A stretch of DNA of 64,000 nt from Azoarcus sp. CIB (GTDB lineage: Bacteria > Pseudomonadota > Gammaproteobacteria > Burkholderiales > Rhodocyclaceae), in the NCBI RefSeq assembly GCF_001190925.1, contig NZ_CP011072.1, positions 1,736,001 through 1,800,000 on the forward strand, written 5' to 3'. Positions 16,062-24,961 of the stretch are shown piece by piece. Below the pieces are notes generated by a model. That model saw nothing but the letters and a program-made list of their open reading frames with translations, made no database searches and was not told the DNA's origin. The translations under genes were made by a program, and so were the position numbers. Numbering within the stretch: the first letter of the stretch is position 1; the number at the start of each line of letters is the position of its first letter.

Positions 16062-16910
16062 ATGAAAACCCCAAGCAGAATCGAGCCGCTGGTGACCGAC
16101 GGCCTCGTCGACCGCGTCACGCGCCAGCTAATGAGCGGCAAGGAGGCGATGGTGTTTGTCGTTGAGTGCGGCGAGGAAGTGCGCTGCGCCAAAGTCTACA
16201 AGGAAGCCAACAAGCGCGCCTTCCGTCAGGCAGTCGACTACACCGAAGGCCGCAAGGTCAAGAACAGCCGGCAGGCGCGCGCAATGGCAAAGGGTTCGCG
16301 CTATGGGCGGCAGGAGCAGGAGGCCGCCTGGCAAAGCGCCGAGGTCGATGCGCTATATCGCCTGGCCGCGGCCGGCGTGCGCGTGCCGACGCCGTACAAC
16401 TTCCACGAAGGTGTGTTGTTGATGGAGCTGGTGGCCGACGAGAACGGCGAACCGGCGCCGCGGCTCAACGACATCGTGATGAGCGAAGAGGATGCGCGGC
16501 GCTACCACGCCTTTCTGGTGCGTCAGGTGGTGCGCATGCTGTGTGCGGGCATCGTCCACGGCGACTTGTCCGAATACAACATCCTGGTCGATGCCGATGG
16601 ACCGGTGATCATCGATCTGCCGCAGGCGATCGGTGCGGCCGCCAACAACAACGCCAGCCGCATGCTGGAGCGGGACGTCGACAACCTCGCCGCCTACTTC
16701 GGCCAGTTCGCGCCGGAGCTACTGACCACCGATTACGGCAAGGAAATCTGGTCGCTCTACGAGTCCGGTAGCCTGCATCCGGACATCGAATTGACCGGCA
16801 ACTTCAAGCGTGACGAGAAGCTCGCCGACCTGGACGAAGTCATGCAGGTCATCGAGGCGGCGCGCGCCGAAGATGCCGCGCGGCGGGCGCGCATGGACGA
16901 GTCCATGTAG
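16062..16910 (+). CDS. RIO1-family serine protein kinase
   Basis: 282-residue atypical protein kinase. Seen: SGKEAMVF as the P-loop-like nucleotide site, CAKVYKE with the ATP-binding Lys, HGDLSEYNILVD with catalytic Asp168, and VIIDLPQA with metal-binding Asp185. The protein has the RIO domain nearly alone, as in other proteobacterial members (PA4780 type) whose physiological targets are mostly unknown; ribosome-related or stress roles are proposed. AGGA lies 8 nt before the ATG. It is monocistronic; the next gene converges on it. Confidence 0.9.
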   Translation: MKTPSRIEPLVTDGLVDRVTRQLMSGKEAMVFVVECGEEVRCAKVYKEANKRAFRQAVDYTEGRKVKNSRQARAMAKGSRYGRQEQEAAWQSAEVDALYRLAAAGVRVPTPYNFHEGVLLMELVADENGEPAPRLNDIVMSEEDARRYHAFLVRQVVRMLCAGIVHGDLSEYNILVDADGPVIIDLPQAIGAAANNNASRMLERDVDNLAAYFGQFAPELLTTDYGKEIWSLYESGSLHPDIELTGNFKRDEKLADLDEVMQVIEAARAEDAARRARMDESM

Positions 16911-16945
16911 CTGGACAGGTAACGCGGCCGACCTTGCCGCCGGAG

Positions 16946-17296
16946 TCAGTTGCGTGGGGCCTCGCGATCCTCTTCGCGAATTTCGCGCAGGACTTCGCCT
17001 TCGATCACCGTACCGTCGGCGGCCGGGCCTCGCGGGGCGGGCCCTCTGGCCTGCGCCTGGGCTTGGGCTTCCTGCATCACCTTGCGCAGATTGCGGGTCT
17101 TCCACCAAAGATAGCCCCAGATCAGCCCGCCCACGGCCACCACCACCGCAAAGAACAGGATGGAGAAGGTCAGCGCCAGGCCGAACACGAGCACGGCAAC
17201 GGCGATCGCGGCGATCTTCTGCAGCGGGCCGACAGGCTTGGGCGGGTGCTGCTTCAGGTTATTGAACAGGGCGTCGAGTCTCGGATCGCGTTGCAT
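16946..17296 (-). CDS. Small membrane protein, unknown function
   Basis: 116 residues from the ATG at 17296, which has AGGA upstream; in-frame extensions to 17479 are not supported. A short cytoplasmic N-terminus (MQRDPRLDALFNNLKQ) is followed by two close hydrophobic segments (about residues 27-60), a basic stretch WWKTRNLRKV, then a Gln/Ala-rich and acidic tail. No enzymatic motif. It converges on the RIO kinase gene and lies 121 nt from yheS, reading in the same direction as yheS. Confidence 0.7.
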   Translation of the reverse strand: MQRDPRLDALFNNLKQHPPKPVGPLQKIAAIAVAVLVFGLALTFSILFFAVVVAVGGLIWGYLWWKTRNLRKVMQEAQAQAQARGPAPRGPAADGTVIEGEVLREIREEDREAPRN

Positions 17297-17417
17297 GCGG
17301 GTTCCTGCGTGTGGCTTGGTGTAGCGGATGGACGAGAGATCGCGAAGAAGGTTCCGGTGAGCCGGAGCCGATTCTCGCATTCGCGCACCGCAAAGCGATG
17401 ACTGCCGCTTCGCGGCT

Positions 17418-19352
17418 TCAGCCCCGGCTTGCCGCTTCGATCTCCTCGGAAAGCTGCAGCCAGCTGTCCTCGTGGGCATTCAGGGTTTCGTCGATCTGCT
17501 GCAACTCCTTTCCCAATTCAGCGAGTAGCTGCACCGACGGCGATCCGGCCAGTCGGGCTTCGGTGGCGTGCTTGCGCGCCTGTACTTCCAGGATCGTTTG
17601 CTCCAGCTTGCCCAGGTCGCGTTTGAGGCTCTTGAGCTTCTCCGGGCTGATCCGGTGGGCGGCAACCGGCGCCGGCGCGGGCTCGTGCTTCGGACTCTTG
17701 AGCGCGGCTTTGAGCTCTTCGCGGGCGCGGCGGGCTTCGTCGAGCAGGTATTGCTGGTAATCGTCCAGGTCCCCGTCGAAGGGTTCGACGCCGCCGCGGG
17801 AGACTAGCCAGAACTCATCGCACACCGAGCGCAGCAAGGCCCGATCGTGGGAGACCAGCATCACCGTGCCCTCGAATTCGTTGAGCGCCATCGCCAGCGC
17901 TTCGCGGGTCGCGAGGTCGAGGTGGTTGGTCGGTTCGTCCAGCAACAGCAGGTTGGGGCGTTGCCACACGAGCATGCACAGCACGAGGCGCGCTTTTTCG
18001 CCGCCGCTCATGGTGCCCACCGGCTGCTGCACCATGTCGCCACTGAAGTTGAAGGTGCCAAGGAAGGTGCGCAGATCCTGCTCGCGACCGCTCTGGCCGG
18101 CCGGGAGGCCCTCGCGCGCCATGCGCACCATGTGTTCGAGCGGGTTGTCCTGCGGGCGCAGCACGTCCAGTTCCTGCTGGGCGAAGTACCCGATGCGCAA
18201 CCCCTTGCCCTCGGTGACGACGCCGCTGGTGGGGGCGAGGTCACGCGCGATGGTCTTCACCAGCGTGGACTTGCCGCGGCCGTTGGCGCCGAGGATGCCG
18301 ATGCGCTCGCCGGCCATCACCGACTTGTTCACCCCACGCACGATCACCGTCGGCGGCGTGCCTGCGGGGGCGTCGTCGGGCGGCGGATAGCCGAAGCAGG
18401 CTTCCTCCATCGCCAGCATCGGGTTGGGCAGGTTGAGCGGTTCCTTGAACTCGAAGGTGAAGTCGGCGCTGGCGAGCACCGGTGCGAGCTTGTCCATGCG
18501 ATCCAGCGCCTTGACCCGGCTCTGGGCCTGCTTGGCCTTGCTCGCTTTGGCCTTGAAGCGGGCGATGAACTTCTGCAGGTGGGCGATCTTGTCCTGCTGC
18601 TTCGAGTAGGCGTTCTGCTGCAACTCCAGCTGCAGGGCGCGCGTGTCCTCGAAGGTCGAGTAGTTGCCGCCGTACCGCGTCAGCTTGTGGTTGTCGATGT
18701 GCACCGTGACGTCGGTGATGGCGTCGAGGAATTCGCGGTCGTGGCTGATGACCACCAGCGTGCCGGCGTAGCGCTTGAGCCAGGCTTCCAACCAGACGAG
18801 GGCGTCGAGGTCGAGGTGGTTGGTCGGTTCGTCGAGCAGCAGCAGGTCGGATGGGCACATCAGTGCCCGGGCGAGCTGCAGGCGCATCCGCCAGCCGCCG
18901 GAGAAGCTGTTCACCGGATTGCACAGTTCGGTGGTCTTGAAGCCGAGCCCGAGGATCAGCGCCTGGGATCGTGCCTGGGCGTCGTGGGCGCCCGCGTCGT
19001 GCAGCGCCATGTAGGCGTAGGCCATGCGTTCGCCGTCGTCGCTGGCTTCGGCGGCGGCGACTTCCTGCTGCGCGGCGAGCAGGGCGGTGTCGCCCTCGAT
19101 GACGAAGTCGGTGGCCGACTGGCTGGTCTCCGGCATGTCCTGTGCGACCTGCGCCATGCGCCAGGCCGCCGGGATGTTGAAGTCGCCCGCGTCTTCATGC
19201 AGCGTGCCGTTGAGCAGGCCGAACAGCGAGGACTTGCCGGCGCCGTTGCGCCCGACCAGGCCGACTTTTTCGCCGGGGTTGAGGATGACGGAGGTGTTGT
19301 CGAGCAACACCTTGGCGCCACGTCGCAGGGTGACGTCCTTGAGGGTGATCAT
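17418..19352 (-). CDS. yheS: ABC-F ATPase, YheS type
   Basis: 644 residues with two ABC domains and no membrane part, the ABC-F layout of ribosome-associated translation factors. First domain: GRNGAGKSS Walker A, SGGWRMRLQLA signature, LLLDEPTNHLDLDALVWLE. A linker rich in Lys and Gln (KAKASKAKQAQSRVKAL) follows. Second domain: GANGRGKST, SGGEKARLV, LLLDEPTNHLD. A C-terminal coiled coil with EKLKSLKRDLGKLEQ closes the protein. The order and linker match E. coli YheS closely. The start at 19352 is chosen because MITLKDVTLRRG begins the conserved domain; upstream extension is not conserved-looking. Confidence 0.93.
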   Translation of the reverse strand: MITLKDVTLRRGAKVLLDNTSVILNPGEKVGLVGRNGAGKSSLFGLLNGTLHEDAGDFNIPAAWRMAQVAQDMPETSQSATDFVIEGDTALLAAQQEVAAAEASDDGERMAYAYMALHDAGAHDAQARSQALILGLGFKTTELCNPVNSFSGGWRMRLQLARALMCPSDLLLLDEPTNHLDLDALVWLEAWLKRYAGTLVVISHDREFLDAITDVTVHIDNHKLTRYGGNYSTFEDTRALQLELQQNAYSKQQDKIAHLQKFIARFKAKASKAKQAQSRVKALDRMDKLAPVLASADFTFEFKEPLNLPNPMLAMEEACFGYPPPDDAPAGTPPTVIVRGVNKSVMAGERIGILGANGRGKSTLVKTIARDLAPTSGVVTEGKGLRIGYFAQQELDVLRPQDNPLEHMVRMAREGLPAGQSGREQDLRTFLGTFNFSGDMVQQPVGTMSGGEKARLVLCMLVWQRPNLLLLDEPTNHLDLATREALAMALNEFEGTVMLVSHDRALLRSVCDEFWLVSRGGVEPFDGDLDDYQQYLLDEARRAREELKAALKSPKHEPAPAPVAAHRISPEKLKSLKRDLGKLEQTILEVQARKHATEARLAGSPSVQLLAELGKELQQIDETLNAHEDSWLQLSEEIEAASRG

Positions 19353-19539
19353 GAGATAAGGCTCTGGTATCTGGGGATTGCAGTTGCGGGCGGATAGGGA
19401 AACGAACGCGCACGGGACCGCACTGCGGAGCTCGACCGAATCGGGAAGGACGCAAGGATACGTGCTTTGGGGGTGTGATGGTGCTGCAGGCGAAGGCGCC
19501 GCCTGCTTAATGGGAACTGCCCCGATTCGCTTGCTGCCA

Positions 19540-20442
19540 TCAAACGTGAGTCCCGAAGAGCTCACCCACGAATTTCACAAACGCGCTGATCTTTGCCGGT
19601 TGGTGGCGGCTGGGCGGGTAGAGGATGGATATTGGAGGGCCCGGTGCAGTCCATTCCGCCAATATCGGCACCAATGTCCCTTTCTCGATGTGCGGCTGAA
19701 GCGAGAGGGACAAGAGCTGGATGACGCCCGCGCCGGATAGTGCTGCGTCGATCAACGATTCAGCGTGATTGATCCAGATGCGGGCGTCGGGCGTGTGCTC
19801 GGTAGCGGCACCGTCTCGCTCGAAGAACCACGGGACTGGCTGGCCCGTCGTCGGCTGCAGAAAACCAAGCTGCGGACACCTCGCCAGGTCGGCAGGGGAA
19901 CCCGGCGTGCCGTGCCTGGCCAGGAAATCCGGCGATGCGCAGCAGACATGGCGCGTGCGGTGAATGGTTTTTGCCACGCGCCCGGAGTCTTTCAGGTTGC
20001 CGATGCGGATCGAGACGTCCACCCCTCTCTCTTCAGGGGCGACGATCTGGTCGCCGAGCGTCATCTTCACCGTAACCTCGGGGTAAAGCGCCGCAAAACG
20101 GGGCAAAGCCGGAGCGATATAGATGCGCCCGATGGCCGTCGGCACGTCGACCCGGAGAACACCTTTGGGAACCAGCGTTGCGCCGCGCAGGCGCTCCTCC
20201 ATCTCGCCCAATCCGTCCAGGAGTTCGCGGGCCCGCTCGTAGCACGCCTTGCCCTCGTCGGTCAGGGAGAGCTTGCGAGTCGTTCGATTGAGCAAGCGAA
20301 CCCCCAGGTGACGTTCCAGATTCGTCAGATGGTTGGTCACAGAGGAATTCGACATCTCGAGCTGCCGCGCCGTGCACGTGAAGCTGCCGGCTTCGACGAT
20401 ACGGCAGAACACTCGCAAGGCTTCGAAGCGGTCGATGCTCAT
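19540..20442 (-). CDS. LysR-family transcriptional regulator
   Basis: 300 residues. N-terminal winged helix (residues 1-60: FEALRVFCRIVEAGSFTCTARQL, shown here in part as SFTCTARQLEMSNSSVTNHL) and a C-terminal substrate-binding domain. It is of the CrgA-like branch that often regulates a divergent oxidoreductase or redox-stress gene. It is transcribed divergently from a doxX gene across 121 bp containing two dyads, so it probably controls that gene. The co-inducer is unknown. Confidence 0.92.
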   Translation of the reverse strand: MSIDRFEALRVFCRIVEAGSFTCTARQLEMSNSSVTNHLTNLERHLGVRLLNRTTRKLSLTDEGKACYERARELLDGLGEMEERLRGATLVPKGVLRVDVPTAIGRIYIAPALPRFAALYPEVTVKMTLGDQIVAPEERGVDVSIRIGNLKDSGRVAKTIHRTRHVCCASPDFLARHGTPGSPADLARCPQLGFLQPTTGQPVPWFFERDGAATEHTPDARIWINHAESLIDAALSGAGVIQLLSLSLQPHIEKGTLVPILAEWTAPGPPISILYPPSRHQPAKISAFVKFVGELFGTHV

Positions 20443-20458
20443 TATTTCGATTTACCGA

Positions 20459-20509
20459 AGAATGTTTTTAACCATTCTACATTTGTGGATTTTGCTTTAG
20501 AAGCCACAA
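20459..20509. promoter_or_regulatory. Two dyads in the lysR/doxX divergent promoter
   Basis: AGAATG-N8-CATTCT at 20459-20464/20473-20478 and TTGTGG-N15-CCACAA at 20483-20488/20504-20509. The region is clearly more AT-rich than its surroundings. The second dyad holds a T-N11-A-like spacing inside its arms, as expected for LysR sites. Likely binding sites for the adjacent regulator. Confidence 0.5.
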
Positions 20510-20563
20510 TGCGACCCGAAATCGGCCGAACGTCTTAGAACCTTTTCTTCACAGGAGCAAATC

Positions 20564-21001
20564 ATGGCCAGCATACAGAACGGACAGACAGCAGGTCTCC
20601 TTATCGGGCGAATCCTCCTGGGTCTGATCTTCGTCATTTCCGGCATCGGCAAGATCGGGAAGTTTGCCGGCGTTGCCGGGTACATGAGTTCGAAGGGCAT
20701 CCCCATGAGCGAAGTGCTCCTGGTCGGCACGATCGCCCTTGAAGTGCTTGGCGGACTGGCCATCATCACCGGATGGAAAGCGCGATGGGCGGCGGCTGCC
20801 ATCGTTCTTTTCCTGGTTCCGGCGACGTTGGTGTTCCATCAATTCTGGGCAGCCGATCAGGCCAGCTATCAGAACCAGCTCAATCACTTCCTGAAGAATC
20901 TCGCGATCATGGGCGGCATGATCTACATCGTTCTTGCGGGCCCGGGGAAGCTCAGCCTGGACCGCGGTGCCGATAACGAGGCGATGTCTTCCGCACGCTA
21001 G
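20564..21001 (+). CDS. DoxX-family membrane protein
   Basis: 145 residues with four membrane helices. The N-terminus shows LLIGRILLGLIFVISGIGKI, shared by DoxX/DoxD proteins, where the small-residue helix and the GKI motif are typical. Members are linked to quinone-dependent redox or thiol stress functions, but the reaction of this one is not known. AGGAGC precedes the ATG at 20564. Divergent from lysR, it is likely the regulated target. Confidence 0.88.
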   Translation: MASIQNGQTAGLLIGRILLGLIFVISGIGKIGKFAGVAGYMSSKGIPMSEVLLVGTIALEVLGGLAIITGWKARWAAAAIVLFLVPATLVFHQFWAADQASYQNQLNHFLKNLAIMGGMIYIVLAGPGKLSLDRGADNEAMSSAR

Positions 21002-21190
21002 AAAGATCCGCTTGACCGCAAGTCACCACTAGCGGCTCCCCGCATCAGGGGCGCTGCGCTGGTGAAATCCCTGCAACGCCGCCACCCACAGCGTGGTGGC
21101 GTTGTAGGAGCGCCTGAAGCTTTGCAATACCGGGTAAATTAGCGCATTTGGCTTATTTCCGGCCGACTCCCGGCCGACTCGCACGGAACA

Positions 21191-21319
21191 GACAAGCTCG
21201 GCCCCTTGCTCAAGCTCAGGTACAACAACGCGATCGCCGACGCGTTCGCGGATCTGGGCTCGCCGGATGTGGTTCGCAAGGCGTTCGTCGGGTTTCAGCG
21301 CTACCTGTATCAGGGGTAG
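21191..21319 (+). pseudogene. Remnant of type I restriction enzyme HsdR C-terminus
   Basis: An open stretch ending at TAG 21317-21319 reads LLKLRYNNAIADAF then ADLGSPDVVRKAFVGFQRYLYQG. I recognise this as the extreme C-terminus of HsdR subunits (LKY-NAI-DAV-DLG-P, FxGFQxYLYQ). The upstream 190 bp back to doxX contain no further HsdR sequence, and no HsdS or HsdM gene is present. It is therefore a 40-codon scar of a lost type I restriction-modification locus. Confidence 0.7.
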
Positions 21320-21596
21320 CGATTCACTCCGGGACAAGGTTCGTGAAGCGCCGGACGAGGGCGTTCGCCTGCTGGCTCAACGCAGGGCACCGCAGAATCG
21401 CTATCCCACTTCTGGCACTACCTCTTCGAATTGAGCAGAATTAGCGGTTAGTGCTGGCGCCCCCGTGCGCGTCCGTATCGGGCCATCGCACCTTCCGGCG
21501 GAGGTGTCCTGGACCCGCAGCGCGGGATTTCGCGTACGGGCACGGGAGCGGAGACAGCGCCGATTGCGCAATGCGGAGATAGGGAAGGGGACAGGA

Positions 21597-22303
21597 TTGC
21601 ATCGGCAACTGAGCGGCACATTCAACTTTCGCAGCCTGGCAGGTTTGCCGACGAATGACGGCCGCCGTATCGCGGGACATGTGGTGCTGCGCTCGGACCA
21701 GCTGGATCGTCTGCAGCCAGCGGACTGGGAGGTGCTTGCTTCGCTTGGCGTGAAGACGGTGTGCGACTTGCGTACGGCTGCGGAGCGCAATCGGTTTCCG
21801 AACCGTCTGCCGGAGCAGGGCATGAGGCAGATTCCGATCGAACTCGTCGGTGATGTGCGCTCCAACCCCGAACTGATCGAGCCGCTGCGCACGGGTCACG
21901 GTGCCGAAGGCGCGGTGGCGATGATGAGGCAGATGTACCGCCAGTTTCCCGAGGCGCTCGCGCCACACTTGGCGACGCTGTTCCGGCTTTTCCGCGAGGA
22001 CGAAGTGCCGGTGCTCGTGCTCTGCGTCGTCGGGAAAGATCGCACCGGCTTCACCGTCGCGGTGATCCTGCATGCGCTGGGCGTCGCGCCGCGACGGCAC
22101 GGATCATCCAGCGCATCACCGAGCGGCACGTCACCGAAGAGATGGTCGATGCGATCCTCGATGCGAGGCCGGAGTATTTGAATTCGGCGCTCGATGCGGT
22201 GACCGAGCGCTATGGTTCGATGCAGGACTACCTGCGGGTGCGTGCCGGCCTGGACGAACGGGCGCTCGGCGAGTTGCGCGACCGCTGGTTGGAATCGCGC
22301 TGA
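21597..22303 (+). pseudogene. Tyrosine/serine phosphatase gene with a frameshift
   Basis: DSP-like phosphatase of the SIW14/PF13350 type. The 5' part reads GTFNFRSLAGLPTNDGRR, LRSDQLDRL and the signature LCVVGKDRTGF (active-site Cys and Arg kept; the usual His before Cys is Leu). After HALGV near 22085-22100 the frame is lost; the expected continuation IIQRITERHVTEEMVDAI and LDARPEYLNSALDAV runs in another frame to TGA 22301-22303. Restoring one base near 22090-22105 would rejoin them. Start is uncertain; TTG 21597 follows AAGGGGA. Either a recent pseudogene or a sequencing error. Confidence 0.75.
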
Positions 22304-22536
22304 AGCCGGGTGCATCGTGGCAGCGGACGCGCGATGGCGGGGCTAGGTGCCTTTCGCCGTCCCGCCCTCCGGCTTCCTGAGGAATAGAACACGTAGCCGT
22401 AGTTACGGAACGCATCTCGGCACAGTTCAAGGCGCACTGACGCGCGAACCACCCGGAAACATCCGCGCATAGCCGAACTTCATTGACCGCGTCCCGCGGC
22501 TTCGGCAAGCTTCGAGGTTTTTGTCGGAGAGGGCGG

Positions 22537-23409
22537 ATGCATAACGAGCGCTTCGTCGGCGCGGCTTACGTCGCAGTATCGGCATCGGCGTTCGGTGCGA
22601 TGGCGATCTTTGCCCGTTTTGCGCGCGACAGCGGTGCGGACGTCGTGACGGTCCTGTTCCTGCGCTTCGTGATTTCCGCCGTGCTCATGGCTGTCGTGAT
22701 GCTGGCGACCCGGCGCCGCTGGCCTTCCGCGCGGAATGCGGCGATTCTCGCCGCGATGGGCGGGATCGGGTACGTCGCCCAGTCGTACGCGTTCTTCGAG
22801 GCGCTGAATTACGCCTCGGCTGGCCTGGTCGCCCTGTTGCTGTATCTCTACCCGATCCTCGTGACGGTGCTGGGCGCGGTGTTCCTGCGGCAACGGCTCA
22901 CGACGGGGCGGGTGATGGCCGTGCTGACCGCGCTGGCGGGAACGGCGCTGACGATCGGCGGCGAGCTCAGCGGACGGCCGCTGGGGGTGATCCTCGGGGT
23001 GAGCGCGGCCCTGATCTATTCCGTCTATATCCTCGTTGGTAACCGCGTGATGAGTCAGGAGGCGCCGCTGGCGAGTGCGACCGTGGTGATGATGGCCGCG
23101 GCCGTGGTGTTTGGTGGACTGCTCGGGGTTTCCGGTGCCGCGTGGCCGCAAGGGGCGACGGGCTGGGTCGCCGTGCTGCTGATCGCCGTGGTGTCCACCG
23201 TCATTGCGATGGTCAGCTTCTTCGTCGGACTGCAGAAACTGGGCGCGGCCGATGCCGCATGCCTGTCGACGCTCGAGCCGGTCGTCACCTTCGTGCTCGC
23301 GGCGATCTTCCTCGGCGAGGCGATCGAGCTCAATGAGGTGCTGGGCGGAGCGGTGATCCTCGGTGCGGTGATCTGGCTCGCGCGGCACCCGCCGGCGGCG
23401 ACATTCTGA
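22537..23409 (+). CDS. EamA-family (DMT) transporter
   Basis: 290 residues with ten predicted helices in two EamA repeats (first about 8-140, second about 150-287). Seen: GAMAIFARFARDSGADVVTVLFLR at the start of repeat one (quoted in part as FARDSGADVV), and LEPVVTFVLAAIFLGE in repeat two. Such proteins export or exchange amino acids, purines or other metabolites; the substrate is not predictable. The ATG at 22537 has GGAGAGG upstream. The gene ends at a hairpin shared with the convergent carbonic anhydrase gene. Confidence 0.9.
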   Translation: MHNERFVGAAYVAVSASAFGAMAIFARFARDSGADVVTVLFLRFVISAVLMAVVMLATRRRWPSARNAAILAAMGGIGYVAQSYAFFEALNYASAGLVALLLYLYPILVTVLGAVFLRQRLTTGRVMAVLTALAGTALTIGGELSGRPLGVILGVSAALIYSVYILVGNRVMSQEAPLASATVVMMAAAVVFGGLLGVSGAAWPQGATGWVAVLLIAVVSTVIAMVSFFVGLQKLGAADAACLSTLEPVVTFVLAAIFLGEAIELNEVLGGAVILGAVIWLARHPPAATF

Positions 23410-23418
23410 CAAGTGCGT

Positions 23419-23437
23419 GGGGAACATGACGTTCCCC
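23419..23437. terminator. Symmetric hairpin between convergent genes
   Basis: GGGGAAC-ATGAC-GTTCCCC, a perfect 7-bp stem, 10 bp after the EamA stop and about 32 bp before the end of the convergent carbonic anhydrase gene. Position fits a bidirectional terminator, although no long T run follows. Confidence 0.55.
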
Positions 23438-23468
23438 GTGCGCGTCGCAGGACCCCGCTGCAGCCCGC

Positions 23469-24017
23469 TCAGTCGCGGCGCTTGGGCAGGTCGGGCGTGA
23501 TGTGGCGCAACTCGGCGGCGTACATGCGCGAGTTCTGCACATAGTTCAGGGCATTCTGGCGCAGGTCGGCGATGTCCTCGTCGGTGAGCTCGCGGATGAT
23601 GCGCCCCGGTGAGCCGACGACCAGGGAGCGGTCGGGGATGACCTTGCCTTCCGGAATCAGCGCGTTGGCGCCGATGATGCAGTTCTTGCCGATCACTGCA
23701 TGATTCAGGACGACCGCGTTGATGCCAATGAGCGTGTCGTCGCCGACCGTGCAGCCGTGCAGCATGACCATGTGCCCGACGGTGACGCCGGAGCCGATCT
23801 TCAGCGGCACGCCGTCGTCGGTGTGCAGGACCGAGCCGTCCTGGACATTGGTGTTGTCGCCGATCGTGATCGGATCGTTGTCGCCGCGGATCACGACGTT
23901 GTACCAGACACTCACGTTGGATCCGGCTGCCACACGCCCGATCACCGTGGCGTTGTCCGCTACCCAGCACCCGTCGCCGAAGTTCGGGGTATGTTCGCCC
24001 AGGGCGTAAATCGCCAT
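23469..24017 (-). CDS. Gamma-carbonic anhydrase family hexapeptide protein
   Basis: 182-residue left-handed beta-helix protein (YrdA/PaaY type). Hexapeptide repeats fill residues 12-150 (GDGCWVADNATVIGRV, GDDTLIGINAVVLN). The three zinc-ligand His are present in SVLHTDDG and GHMVMLHGC. Family members hydrate CO2 or, in the PaaY case, hydrolyse CoA thioesters. Start at 24017 chosen at MAIYALGEHTP, where the family begins; the longer frame is Arg-rich and unlike it. It is divergent from rlmJ with 98 bp between. Confidence 0.9.
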   Translation of the reverse strand: MAIYALGEHTPNFGDGCWVADNATVIGRVAAGSNVSVWYNVVIRGDNDPITIGDNTNVQDGSVLHTDDGVPLKIGSGVTVGHMVMLHGCTVGDDTLIGINAVVLNHAVIGKNCIIGANALIPEGKVIPDRSLVVGSPGRIIRELTDEDIADLRQNALNYVQNSRMYAAELRHITPDLPKRRD

Positions 24018-24115
24018 CTTTCTTGTCTCCGTTGGAGCCGGCGGTGCGCGCCAGCGGCCCGCAATCATAGCAGGCAGTGTTAGCATTCGGCGCCTGACTC
24101 CGTTCCGCATCCTCC

Positions 24116-24961
24116 ATGCTCAGTTACCGCCACGCCTTCCATGCCGGCAACCATGCCGACGTCCTCAAGCACTTCGTCCTGATCGAGCTGCTGCGCTATT
24201 TCAATCGCAAGGACAAGCCGTGGTGGTACATCGACACGCATGCCGGTGCGGGTTGCTATGCGCTCGACAGCGAACAGGCCGGCAAGACCGCTGAATTCTC
24301 GGGCGGGATCGGACGCCTGTGGGAGCGCGACGATCTGCCGGAGGCGCTGCGCGCCTACATCGACGCGGTCGCCCAGTTCAATCCGCACCGGCGCCTGACC
24401 TTCTACCCGGGCTCCCCCGCGCTGGCCATGACGCAACTGCGCGATCAGGACCGCATGCGCCTGTTCGAACTGCATCCGGCCGACGTGTCGCTGCTCGAAC
24501 AGACCTTCGCGCGCGATACGGATCGCGTGCTGATCCGCAAGGCCGACGGGTTTGCCGGTTTGCGCGGACTTCTGCCGCCGGCGGTGCGGCGTGCCGTGGC
24601 GCTGATCGACCCGCCGTACGAGATGAAGGAGGATTACCGCCGCGTAGTCGATACCGTCGCGGACGCGATGAAGCGCTTTCCGGGCGGCACTTACGCGGTG
24701 TGGTACCCCATGCTTGCGCGCCCTGAAGCACGGCAGCTGCCGGAGCGGCTGGCCGACCTCGGTGCAGAGAGCTGGCTCGACGTGCGGCTCGCGGTGCGCA
24801 AACCGACGCGCGACGGCATCGGGATGTTCGGCAGTGGCCTCTACATCGTCAATCCGCCGTGGGTGTTGCCGCAGACGCTCGAGTCGGTGATGCCGTGGCT
24901 GGTGCGCGCGCTCGGTGAGGACGAGGGCGCGGGTTTCGACCTGGAGCATCACATCGAATGA
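24116..24961 (+). CDS. rlmJ: 23S rRNA (adenine2030-N6)-methyltransferase
   Basis: 281 residues matching RlmJ end to end. Seen: the MLSYRHAFHAGNHADVLKH N-terminus that is diagnostic of the family, YIDTHAGAG for S-adenosylmethionine binding, and the IDPPYE catalytic motif for N6-adenine methylation. It modifies A2030 of 23S rRNA. Its stop overlaps the start of the mazG-like gene (ATGA, 24958-24961), so the two are translated together. Confidence 0.95.
   Translation: MLSYRHAFHAGNHADVLKHFVLIELLRYFNRKDKPWWYIDTHAGAGCYALDSEQAGKTAEFSGGIGRLWERDDLPEALRAYIDAVAQFNPHRRLTFYPGSPALAMTQLRDQDRMRLFELHPADVSLLEQTFARDTDRVLIRKADGFAGLRGLLPPAVRRAVALIDPPYEMKEDYRRVVDTVADAMKRFPGGTYAVWYPMLARPEARQLPERLADLGAESWLDVRLAVRKPTRDGIGMFGSGLYIVNPPWVLPQTLESVMPWLVRALGEDEGAGFDLEHHIE

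Noticed and set aside
21161-21182. Tandem GGCCGACTC repeats as a possible CRISPR or att site
   Set aside because: Only two short copies without spacers, and no integrase or cas gene in the window.
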